64,000 bases of DNA, taken from NCBI RefSeq assembly GCF_014836675.1, contig NZ_JACSQK010000009.1:1-64000 (forward strand), read 5' to 3'. Position 1 is the first letter of the stretch. Each line of letters begins with the position of its first letter. This DNA comes from Comamonas avium (GTDB lineage: Bacteria > Pseudomonadota > Gammaproteobacteria > Burkholderiales > Burkholderiaceae_C). Below, piece by piece: positions 42,592-50,289 of the stretch. A program made the position numbers and the translations under genes. The notes under the pieces were generated by a model, which made no database searches, was not told the origin of the DNA, and saw only the letters and a program-made list of their open reading frames with translations.

Positions 42592-43449
42592 ATGTCCACC
42601 GCTGCCCGCCCGAAAGCCATGGTCAATCACCCCCCTGGAAGCAGTACCTCCACCGTGGAGCGCGCCATGCGCGTGTTGCGGGTGATGTCAGAGGGGGGCA
42701 ACGCACGGTTGACCGACATCGCAGCGGCGGCCGAGCTGGACAAGGCCACCACGCTGCGCCTGCTGGAGGTGATGGTGCGCGACGGTTTTGTGGCGCGTGA
42801 TGTGCAGAGTAAGCAGTTCTCGCTGGGGCCCGAACTCATGGTATTGGGCGCAGCCGCGCTGAGGAGATTTGACCCGCGGCCGCTGGCGCGTCCCAGTTTG
42901 CTGCGGCTGGTGGGGCAGTTCGAGGATAGCGTGGTGCTGTCCATACCCAGTGGTGTGGAGTCGTTGTGTATCGACGTGGAGGAAGGAACCTACCCCATTC
43001 GCGCCAACTACCTGCGCGTGGGCAGCCGTCGCCCGCTGGGTGCAGGGGCCGGCAGCCTTGCGTTACTGGCCTGGATGCCTGAGGCCGAGCGCGAGGCAGC
43101 ACTGGAGATTCTCGCAAGCCAGATGAGCCGTTACCCGCGCATCACCCCTGCGTTGCTGCGCGAGCGTATCTCCGATGCGCGTGAACGTGGCCACGTGGTA
43201 CTGCTGGACGTTGTGGTCGAACGCATGGGGGGTATTGCCGTGCCCGTGCTCGACCCCGAGGGGCGCCCCGTAGCAGCACTGAGCATTGCCGCGCTGAATG
43301 ACCGCATTCTTGCGCGTCAAGCCGCCATGGCCCAGGCGCTGGTGCGCGAGTCCACGGTATGCCAGGTGCGATGGGCCGAGGCGGTGCGCACCAGCCGCCT
43401 GGCCGGTGCACGCACTCCTTCAAAAACTACTCCGGAGACTTTGCGATGA
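42592..43449 (+). CDS. IclR-family transcriptional regulator
   Basis: 285 residues from MSTAARPKAMVN (start 42592; an ATG at 42556 would add 12). The winged HTH is at about 20-80 (TVERAMRVLRVMSEGGNARL, AAELDKATTLRLLEVMV), then the effector domain with RVGSRRPLGAGAGSLALLAW, RERGHVVLLDVVVERMGGIA and LDPEGRPVAALSIAAL. These are hallmarks of IclR proteins that sense aromatic or short-chain acids. Its stop overlaps the thiolase start (ATGA), so it is probably autoregulated and controls the flanking operons. Confidence 0.92.
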   Translation: MSTAARPKAMVNHPPGSSTSTVERAMRVLRVMSEGGNARLTDIAAAAELDKATTLRLLEVMVRDGFVARDVQSKQFSLGPELMVLGAAALRRFDPRPLARPSLLRLVGQFEDSVVLSIPSGVESLCIDVEEGTYPIRANYLRVGSRRPLGAGAGSLALLAWMPEAEREAALEILASQMSRYPRITPALLRERISDARERGHVVLLDVVVERMGGIAVPVLDPEGRPVAALSIAALNDRILARQAAMAQALVRESTVCQVRWAEAVRTSRLAGARTPSKTTPETLR

Positions 43450-44597
43450 ACCCACTACCCACCGCCTACCTGCGCGGCGCGGGCAGCACCTCCTTTGGCC
43501 GCCACGAAGGGTGGGGCGCACTTGACCTGATGGCCGACGCAGCCCGGCAGGCGGTGGTCAGTGCTGATGTGGCGCGCACCGATATCGATGGTGTGTTGTG
43601 CGGCTATGCCACTACGCTGCCTCACCTGATGCTGTCCACGCTGTTCTGTGAGCGCTTTGCGCTGGCGCCGCGCTACGCGCACAGTATGCAAGCAGGCGGA
43701 GCCACGGGCGCTGCTATGGTGATGGCAGCTCGCGAACTGGTGCGTTCGGGCCGTTGCCGCAACGTGCTGGTGGTGGCGGGCGAGAACCGACTCACGGGCC
43801 AGTCGCGCGACAGCTCCATTCAGACCCTAGCCCAGGTGGGTGACGCTGATTACGAGGTGCCAAATGGTGCCAGCGTACCCGCGTACTACGCACTGATGGC
43901 TTCGGAGTACATGCACCGCACTGGCATCACCAGCGCCGATTTGGCCGAGTTTGCCGTGCTGATGCGTGCCAATGCCGCATGTCACCCTGGGGCACACCTG
44001 CGCACGCCTATCACCCATGCCGAGGTGCGTGCCGCCAAGTCCATCGCCGCACCGCTGTCGCTTCTGGACTGCTGTCCTATTTCCGACGGCGCTATGGCAT
44101 TCGTCGTCTCTGCCGAGCGGGGCCCGCACACTACGGTGCGCGTAGTGGGCGCGGGTCAGGCACATCGCCATCAGCATCTGACTGCCATGGTGGATGTGAT
44201 GCAGTGTGGAGCGGCAGACGCCGCCGGCCTGGCCTTTGCTGAGGCTGGTCTGACTGTGGCGGACATCGACTACCTGGGCATCTATGACTCGTTCACGATC
44301 ACGCTGGTGATGCTGCTGGAGGAGATCGGCTTCGCACCGAGGGGCGGTGCCGCCGCCCGGGTGCGCACAGGCGACTTCGCGCCTACAGGCGCGCTGCCGC
44401 TGAATACGCACGGCGGCTTGCTGTCGTTCGGCCACTGCGGCGTGGCTGGCGGCATGGCGCATATAGCAGAGGCCTGGCGACAGATGACGGGCCAGTCTGG
44501 GGAGCGCCAGATACGTGCGCCGCAGCGCGCCTTCATACATGCCGACGGGGGCGTAATGTCGTCCCACGTGAGCCTTGTTCTTTCAACGGAGGGCTGA
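43446..44597 (+). CDS. Thiolase-family protein (SCP-x-like)
   Basis: 383 residues from MNPLPTAYLRGAGSTSFGRH. It has the non-decarboxylating/thiolase superfamily layout: the nucleophile Cys position seems replaced in HSMQAGGATGAAMVMAARE, then VLVVAGENRLTGQSRDS, LSLLDCCPISDGAMAFVVSA, YDSFTITLVMLLEEIGF, and NTHGGLLSFGHCGVAGGMAHI with His/Cys near the C-terminus. This matches the thiolase C-terminal active-site region of 'acetyl-CoA acetyltransferase-like' proteins that work with a DUF35 partner. ATG 43446 is coupled to iclR. It would cleave or condense an acyl-CoA. Confidence 0.88.
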   Translation: MNPLPTAYLRGAGSTSFGRHEGWGALDLMADAARQAVVSADVARTDIDGVLCGYATTLPHLMLSTLFCERFALAPRYAHSMQAGGATGAAMVMAARELVRSGRCRNVLVVAGENRLTGQSRDSSIQTLAQVGDADYEVPNGASVPAYYALMASEYMHRTGITSADLAEFAVLMRANAACHPGAHLRTPITHAEVRAAKSIAAPLSLLDCCPISDGAMAFVVSAERGPHTTVRVVGAGQAHRHQHLTAMVDVMQCGAADAAGLAFAEAGLTVADIDYLGIYDSFTITLVMLLEEIGFAPRGGAAARVRTGDFAPTGALPLNTHGGLLSFGHCGVAGGMAHIAEAWRQMTGQSGERQIRAPQRAFIHADGGVMSSHVSLVLSTEG

Positions 44598-44602
44598 GCG
44601 TC

Positions 44603-44968
44603 ATGACTTCGCTGGCAACCCCTTTCAATGACGGCCTGCGCGCAGGCGTGGTGCTATTTCAAAGCTGCTGCGCCTGCGGCCATGCCCAGACCCTAGCGCG
44701 CTATGCGTGCCAACGCTGTGGCCACGAGAGGCTGGACTGGCGCGACGCTGTCGGTACCGCAACTGTGCGTGCTACCACGGTGGTGGCGCGCGCTCCCTCG
44801 GAGGACTTTCGCGCCTTGGCGCCCTACACGTTAGTGATCGTGCAACTCGACGAGGGGCCACGCCTCATGGGTCACGCGGCGGCGGGCGTGCAGATCGGCG
44901 AGCGCGTGCGCGCGGAATTCTTCGAGCACCTGGGTCGGCCCCTGTTGCGCTTCGTGCCAGCCGCCTGA
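44603..44968 (+). CDS. DUF35 (Zn-ribbon/OB-fold) thiolase partner
   Basis: 121 residues. An N-terminal rubredoxin-like Zn ribbon has two CxxC-type pairs (CCACGHAQTLARYACQRCGH). An OB-fold follows (VGTATVRATTVVARAPSEDF, LVIVQLDEGPRLMGHAAAG). DUF35 proteins bind acyl-CoA thiolases and often aldolases and organise substrate transfer. It lies 5 bases after the thiolase, matching this pairing. Confidence 0.92.
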   Translation: MTSLATPFNDGLRAGVVLFQSCCACGHAQTLARYACQRCGHERLDWRDAVGTATVRATTVVARAPSEDFRALAPYTLVIVQLDEGPRLMGHAAAGVQIGERVRAEFFEHLGRPLLRFVPAA

Positions 44969-45004
44969 TCGTTTTTTCACCACAACTAGTAAGGAGACAA
45001 AGAC

Positions 45005-46000
45005 ATGCCCAAGACCACCACCAACACTCCGCGTCGCCATGTCATTGGCGTTGTTTGCGCCGCGCTTTGCGCTGCTGCAGCCTCGCCCCTTGCCTGGGCC
45101 AGCGATTATCCGAACAAGCCCGTGAAACTGGTCGTTCCCTACCCTCCGGGCGGCCCTACCGACATCGTTGCACGCGTGGTGGCACAAAAACTCCAGGAGC
45201 AGATGGGGCAGTCCTTTTTCATCGAAAATCGCCCCGGCGCTGGCGCCAACATCGGCGCCGAGGCTGTGGCGCGCAGCCCCGCAGACGGTTATACGCTGGT
45301 GGTGGCGACCACGGCGCATGCCATCAACCCTTCGCTTTTCGCGAAGCTCAGCTATTCCATCACCAAGGACTTTGCCCCCATCTCGCAGCTCACCAGCGGG
45401 CCGCTGGTCATCGTGACCAACCCGGCAACGCCAGCGAACAACGTGAAGGAGCTGATCGCGCTGGCCAAGTCCAAGCAGGGTGGGCTCAACTACGCGTCTT
45501 CCGGTAACGGGCAGTCCACACACCTGTCGGCCGAGCTGTTCAACGCCATGGGCGGCGTGAAGATGGCCCACGTGCCCTATAAGGGCAGCGCCCCTGCGCT
45601 CACCGATGTGATGGGGGGGCAGGCAGACCTGATGTTCGACACCATGCTTTCGTCCATGCCGCATGTGAAGGCCGGCAAGCTCAAGGCGCTGGCCGTGACC
45701 AGCAGCCAGCGTTCACCCAGCGCGCCGGGCATTCCCACTGTGGCCGAGTCTGGACTGCCCGGCTACGAGGCCATCGCCTGGAACGGCCTGCTGGCGCCCG
45801 CCGGTACGCCCAAGGAGGTGGTGGATCGCTTGAGTGCCGAGCTGAAGAAAGTGCTGGACAACCCCGAGGTGGCGCAGCGCTTCGAGGCGCAGGGCTTCGC
45901 CGCCGCCTGGAACACGCCCACCGCCTACGCCGGTTTCCTGCAGGCCGAGGTGGACAAGTGGGGCAAGGTTGTCAAGGCCTCTGGTGCCCGGATTGACTGA
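45005..46000 (+). CDS. Bug/TctC-type periplasmic carboxylate-binding protein
   Basis: 331 residues with a signal sequence ending in SPLAWA. The mature start SDYPNKPVKLVVPYPPGGPT is the family signature, followed by NRPGAGANIGAEAVARSPAD, YTLVVATTAHAINPSL and AHVPYKGSAPALTDVMGGQ. Bug proteins scavenge organic acids and may feed tripartite tricarboxylate transporters. The TctA/TctB membrane genes are absent here, as is common for Bug orphans in Burkholderiales. RBS AAGGAGACAAAG precedes ATG 45005. It is consistent with uptake of the cluster's substrate. Confidence 0.93.
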   Translation: MPKTTTNTPRRHVIGVVCAALCAAAASPLAWASDYPNKPVKLVVPYPPGGPTDIVARVVAQKLQEQMGQSFFIENRPGAGANIGAEAVARSPADGYTLVVATTAHAINPSLFAKLSYSITKDFAPISQLTSGPLVIVTNPATPANNVKELIALAKSKQGGLNYASSGNGQSTHLSAELFNAMGGVKMAHVPYKGSAPALTDVMGGQADLMFDTMLSSMPHVKAGKLKALAVTSSQRSPSAPGIPTVAESGLPGYEAIAWNGLLAPAGTPKEVVDRLSAELKKVLDNPEVAQRFEAQGFAAAWNTPTAYAGFLQAEVDKWGKVVKASGARID

Positions 46001-46195
46001 TTCCCGCTGAATGACTACGCCGTGCTCCACGCGCTCGCTGTGCCGGGCGCTGTGCGGCTGGCTTCAGGCCCCCTGACGGTTTACCGCCAAGCTGGCATGT
46101 GCCAGCTGACTGTGCTGTGTTCCTATAACTGCCATTGCATTCCACGGCCCTGCCAGCGGCGGGGCGACGGAGCGCACAACGTCTCACAACCCATC

Positions 46196-48283
46196 ATGTC
46201 TGACCTTCTCACCTCTGCACTCAACCCCCGCTCGGTCGCCATCGTTGGCGCCTCCGAGAACATCCACAAGATCGGTGGCCGACCTATCCACTATATGCAG
46301 CGCCACGGCTACCAGGGCACGATCTATCCCATCAACCCGGCGCGCGAGGAAGTTCAGGGCTACAAGAGCTACGCCGGCGTGAGCGCGCTGCCCGAGGTGC
46401 CCGACCTGGCGCTGATCGCCGTGGGCGGCGACAAGACCGTTGCCGCCGTGGAGGAATGCGCCGCACGCGGCGTGAAGTCCGCTGTGGTGATCGCCTCGGG
46501 CTTTGGCGAGACGGGCCCTGCAGGGCGCGAGCTGCAGGATCACATGGTGGCTACCGCGCGCGCCTCAGGCATGCGCCTGTACGGGCCCAATACGCAGGGG
46601 CTGGCTAACTTCGGAACGGGTGCCATCGCGGGATTTTCCACCATGTTCATTGAGGTGCCGCCTATGGACGGCCCGGTGGGCATCGTCAGCCAGAGCGGCG
46701 GCATGAGTGCCATGGCCTATGGTCTGCTGCGCGGGCGCGGCCTCGGCGTGCGCCATGTACACGCCACGGGCAACGAGGCCGATGTGACCGCATCAGAGAT
46801 GGCTTGGGCCGTGGCGCATGACCCCGACGTCAAACTGCTGCTGCTGTACCTGGAGAACATCGCCAACCCAGAGATGCTGGCCGCCACTGCCGCCTATGCG
46901 CGCGAACGTGACCTGCCCATCGTCGCGGTGAAGGCCGGTCGATCAGCCAGTGGGCAGAAGGCCGCTTCGTCGCACACGGGCGCGCTGGCCAATGAGGACC
47001 GCACGGTGGACGCATTTTTCAAGCACCATGGCATCTGGCGTGTGCGTGACCCGCATGAGCAGGCGCGTGCTGCCCATGCCTACCTGAAGGGCTGGCGCCC
47101 CGAGGGGCGGCGTCTGGTGGTGATCAGCAACTCCGGCGCTAGCTGCGTGATGGGCGCTGACGCAGCCGAAGACATGGGCCTGTCCTTGGCCGAGCTGAGT
47201 CCTGTCACACAGGCCGACGTGGCCTCCAAGCTGCCAGGGTTTGCCACTGCAAGCAATCCGATTGATGTGACGGCCGCGCTGCTGTCCAACAGTGGCTTGT
47301 TCGGCGACGTCCTGCCTGCCGTGGCGCAGGATCCGGCGGCGGACCTCTTTTTCCTGAACATTCCTGTGGCCGGTGCGGGCTACGACGTGGACCGTTTCGC
47401 CCGTGACGCTGCCGCATTCGAGGCTGCTACTGCCAAGCCCGTAGCCGTGGCCGCTTGGCAGGAAACCGTGGCCGAGCCCTTCCGCCAGCATGGCATTGCC
47501 ACCTTCCCCAACGAGGGCGAGGCTATCGCTGTGCTAGCCCAGGTGGCCAAGCACACCGAGCTCATGCGCCGTTCACGCGTGCAGTGGGACGCGCTGCCGC
47601 ATGTACAGGTACCTGCTGGCACGCAAGGTTTTCTCAATGAAGTGGACAGCTTGGGACTGCTGGCACGCCATGGTGTGCCCACGGTCCCCATGCACCTGTG
47701 CCGTTCGGCAGACGAGGCGCGCACTGCATTCGACGCGATCGGTGCACCCGCTGTGGTCAAGGCCTGCTCGGCCGAGGTACCGCACAAATCCGAGCACGGG
47801 TTGGTGGCCTTGAATGTGCAGACACGCGAACAGGCTGCCGAGTTGTTCGAGCAGTTCTGGACCAAAATGGACGACATGGGGGTGCAGCGCGACGGCGTGA
47901 TCGTGGCGGCAACGCGCAAGGCTCAACACGAGTTCATGGTGGGCGCGCGTATGGACCCGATCTTTGGCCCTGTGGTGGTGGTGGGCGACGGCGGCAAGTA
48001 CGTGGAGGCGCTCAAGGACTGTGCCGTGCTGCTGCCCCCGTTCTCCGAGGCCGACGTGCAGGCTGCGCTGCGCACGCTGCGCATCGCCCCGCTGCTGGAC
48101 GGAGTACGCGGCGAGCCGCCGCTAGACGTGCAGGCCCTCTCGCGCATCACTGTGGCAGTGGGTCAAGTGATTGTGGGCGCCAGCGGCGCCATCGCCTCGC
48201 TGGATCTCAACCCCGTGATGGTTGGGGGCACGAGTCAGGGGGCCGTAGTCGTGGATGCGCTGGTGGAATTGTCAAAAGGATAG
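46196..48283 (+). CDS. ADP-forming acyl-CoA ligase / acetate-CoA ligase-family protein
   Basis: 695 residues from MSDLLTSALNPRSVAIVGAS. Three parts can be seen: the CoA-binding Rossmann domain (SVAIVGASENIHKIGGRP), a succinyl-CoA-ligase-like middle with the catalytic His in AASSHTGALANEDRTVDAFF, and a C-terminal ATP-grasp (VVKACSAEVPHKSEHGLVAL, VVVVGDGGKYVEALKD, IASLDLNPVMVGG). It forms an acyl-CoA from a carboxylate, ATP and CoA. Start 46196 is chosen over the earlier ATG at 46022 since the extra residues are not family-like. It is the last intact gene of the plus-strand arm and would activate the imported acid. Confidence 0.9.
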   Translation: MSDLLTSALNPRSVAIVGASENIHKIGGRPIHYMQRHGYQGTIYPINPAREEVQGYKSYAGVSALPEVPDLALIAVGGDKTVAAVEECAARGVKSAVVIASGFGETGPAGRELQDHMVATARASGMRLYGPNTQGLANFGTGAIAGFSTMFIEVPPMDGPVGIVSQSGGMSAMAYGLLRGRGLGVRHVHATGNEADVTASEMAWAVAHDPDVKLLLLYLENIANPEMLAATAAYARERDLPIVAVKAGRSASGQKAASSHTGALANEDRTVDAFFKHHGIWRVRDPHEQARAAHAYLKGWRPEGRRLVVISNSGASCVMGADAAEDMGLSLAELSPVTQADVASKLPGFATASNPIDVTAALLSNSGLFGDVLPAVAQDPAADLFFLNIPVAGAGYDVDRFARDAAAFEAATAKPVAVAAWQETVAEPFRQHGIATFPNEGEAIAVLAQVAKHTELMRRSRVQWDALPHVQVPAGTQGFLNEVDSLGLLARHGVPTVPMHLCRSADEARTAFDAIGAPAVVKACSAEVPHKSEHGLVALNVQTREQAAELFEQFWTKMDDMGVQRDGVIVAATRKAQHEFMVGARMDPIFGPVVVVGDGGKYVEALKDCAVLLPPFSEADVQAALRTLRIAPLLDGVRGEPPLDVQALSRITVAVGQVIVGASGAIASLDLNPVMVGGTSQGAVVVDALVELSKG

Positions 48284-48299
48284 TCTGCTCAGCGCTCTA

Positions 48300-48578
48300 G
48301 GGGTGTCCAGCCAGGCTGGGTTGATTCACGGAAGTGCTCAGCCCAGCCCTGATGCGCAGGTGTGGCGTGAATTTGAGTTCACCAGTACGCGCCGTTCGGT
48401 GGAGCACCTGCACCCACAGACGGAACTGATCGAGGGTGAGAAGTGGTCGGGCAAACACTTGCACGCGCTCGGCAATTTGTGTCTGGTCAGCTATGCAATG
48501 AATTCGCACCTGGGCAACTCGGGGCCGCAAGATAAGTTCAAGCAGCTGCTGGGCGAGAAAAAGAGTTTGATGAATTGA
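48300..48578 (+). pseudogene. 3' fragment of a DUF262/DUF1524 (GmrSD-like) restriction enzyme gene
   Basis: The translation contains RRSVEHLHPQTELIEGEKW, then HLHALGNLCLVSYAMNSHLG and GPQDKFKQLLGEKKSLM. The SxEHxxPQ...LGNLxLxSxxxNSxLG pattern is that of the DUF1524 HNH nuclease domain in GmrSD type IV restriction enzymes. No start codon or N-terminal DUF262 domain precedes it, and it follows within 20 bases of the acyl-CoA ligase stop. It is a remnant left after deletion or insertion. Confidence 0.7.
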
Positions 48579-48621
48579 TCGACCTAGGCATCGCTCAGAC
48601 CAAGTAGAAGGAAGGGGTGCT

Positions 48622-48858
48622 GTGACGCAACACTTGGAGCAATTGATGCAGCTTCTCCAGAAGGCGTCTGGGGCGCTCTGTGTGAGCTGGATACAGCGGC
48701 GACTGCGCTTGGGCTATTCCAAAGCCTGCGGTTTGTGCGATGAAGCACTGAACGCGGGTCTGGTCATGCTTGCGAATCGCGAAACGACAGATGGCTCAAA
48801 AGAGTTTGCCTATGTGCAGCCAGGACACGCGCCGCAGATGACGCTTGCTGCTCCCTGA
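48622..48858 (+). CDS. Small FtsK-gamma-like winged-helix protein
   Basis: 78 residues from GTG 48622, preceded by AGGAAGGGG. The segment ALCVSWIQRRLRLGYSKAC, then GLCDEALNAGLV resembles the DNA-binding gamma domain of FtsK (xxLQRRLRIGYNRAARLxxxLE) as a stand-alone unit. It could be a small DNA-binding regulator linked to the restriction-system remnant. Function unproven. Confidence 0.6.
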   Translation: MTQHLEQLMQLLQKASGALCVSWIQRRLRLGYSKACGLCDEALNAGLVMLANRETTDGSKEFAYVQPGHAPQMTLAAP

Positions 48859-49085
48859 GTTTGAGATCCGTGTGCGGTGCACACTTGATCGGCAAATGCT
48901 GGATTGAGGTGGCAGTACGTGGCTTGTCAAACGGTGGAACGAATCCAGTCTCCGTGCGCTGTTTGGGCTGTGTGACTGGTGCAGACCAGAGCCAGTCGTC
49001 TAAAAAATCGTCTTAATTCGCCCTTACGTCGTCGGAAAAAACAAAGCCTCGATATGTTTTTCATAGCGAGGCTTCTTTATTTCAA

Positions 49086-49161
49086 TGGTGCCGGAGACAT
49101 GAATCGAACACGCGACCTTCTCATTACGAATGAGCTGCTCTACCGACTGAGCTACACCGGC
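49086..49161 (-). tRNA. tRNA-Thr (anticodon CGT)
   Basis: Minus-strand 76-nt gene from GCCGGTGTAGCTCAGTCGGT to the encoded CCA end. The acceptor stem, D-arm (GCTCAGTCGGTAGAGC), anticodon loop TTCGTAA with anticodon CGT, and T-loop TTCGATT are present, though the acceptor and T stems hold one or two mismatches (T-T near base 6; G-T pairs). Confidence 0.9.
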
Positions 49162-49179
49162 AACCTGCAAAAATTATAG

Positions 49180-50196
49180 TTACTTTTGATCAGCTTCGAG
49201 GTGGTAACGGGTAACGCGTTCCACTTCATTTTTGGAGCCAAGCACCACGCTGACACGCTGGTGCAGCTCGGTGGGCTGAATGTCAAGGATGCGTTCGCGG
49301 CAATTGGTAGCAGCGCCGCCAGCTTGTTCAATCAGCCAGCTCATGGGGTTGGCTTCATACATCAGGCGCAGCTTGCCGGATTTGTGGGGCTCGCGCTTGT
49401 CCCATGGGTACATAAAGACGCCACCACGGCACAAAATGCGGTGTACGTCAGCCACCATGGCAGCCACCCAGCGCATGTTGAAGTTTTTGCCACGCGGGCC
49501 GTCTTCGCCTGCCAGGCATTCATCGATATAGCGCTTCATCGGCTCGTCCCAATGGCGCATGTTGGACATGTTGATGGCGAACTCTTTGGTGTCTTCAGGG
49601 ATCTTGACGTTTTCTTCGATCAAGATGAAAGAGCCTTGCTCACGGTCGAGCGTGAACATGGCTACGCCATCACCCACGGTGAGTACCAGCGTGGTCTGGG
49701 GGCCGTAGATGCAATAACCCGCCGCAACTTGCTGGGTGCCAGGCTGCATGAAGTCGCTGTCGTGCACACCGGGGTGGCTGTCGTGCTTTTTCAGAACGCT
49801 GAAGATGGTGCCAATCGACATGTTGATGTCGATGTTGGACGAGCCGTCCAGAGGGTCGAACATCAGCAGGTATTCACCTTGGGGGTAGCGGTTGGGCACC
49901 ACGTAGATGCCTTCCATTTCTTCTGATGCCATGGCGGCCAGGTGGCCACCCCATTCGTTGGCTTCAATCAGCGTTTCGTTGGCAATGATGTCCAGTTTTT
50001 TCTGAACTTCGCCTTGCACATTTTCACTGCCGGCAGTGCCCATGACTTCGCCCAGTTCGCCTTTGTTGACGGCAAAGCTGATGCGTTTGCAGGCACGGGC
50101 AACGACTTCCAGCAGCAAGCGAAGCTGTGGAGGTATGCGCCCATCAACGCGTTGCTGTTCAACCAGATAGCGGGTGAGGCTGACACGACGTGTCAT
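49180..50196 (-). CDS. fbp: Fructose-1,6-bisphosphatase, class I
   Basis: 338 residues. It hydrolyses fructose-1,6-bisphosphate to fructose-6-phosphate (gluconeogenesis). The metal-binding motif is [58 protein letters not shown], and [20 protein letters not shown] are all standard for class I FBPase. RBS AAGGAGAATCCTT precedes ATG 50196. It is downstream of pepN on the minus strand. Confidence 0.97.
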   Translation of the reverse strand: MTRRVSLTRYLVEQQRVDGRIPPQLRLLLEVVARACKRISFAVNKGELGEVMGTAGSENVQGEVQKKLDIIANETLIEANEWGGHLAAMASEEMEGIYVVPNRYPQGEYLLMFDPLDGSSNIDINMSIGTIFSVLKKHDSHPGVHDSDFMQPGTQQVAAGYCIYGPQTTLVLTVGDGVAMFTLDREQGSFILIEENVKIPEDTKEFAINMSNMRHWDEPMKRYIDECLAGEDGPRGKNFNMRWVAAMVADVHRILCRGGVFMYPWDKREPHKSGKLRLMYEANPMSWLIEQAGGAATNCRERILDIQPTELHQRVSVVLGSKNEVERVTRYHLEADQK

Positions 50197-50253
50197 AAGG
50201 ATTCTCCTTGTGGGGCAGCAATTAGGAGGCTGCCTGATATTTGAAATTGATAG

Positions 50254-50284
50254 CTGCTATCGCTTTGTTTTCAAGCGATAGCAG
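50254..50284. repeat. Palindromic intergenic repeat (CTGCTATCGCTT)
   Basis: CTGCTATCGCTT-TGTTTTC-AAGCGATAGCAG, a 12-bp inverted repeat between pepN and fbp. I recognise it as the kind of hairpin repeat widespread in Comamonadaceae intergenic DNA. It might act as a weak terminator or mRNA stabiliser. Confidence 0.7.
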
Positions 50285-50289
50285 TGGAT

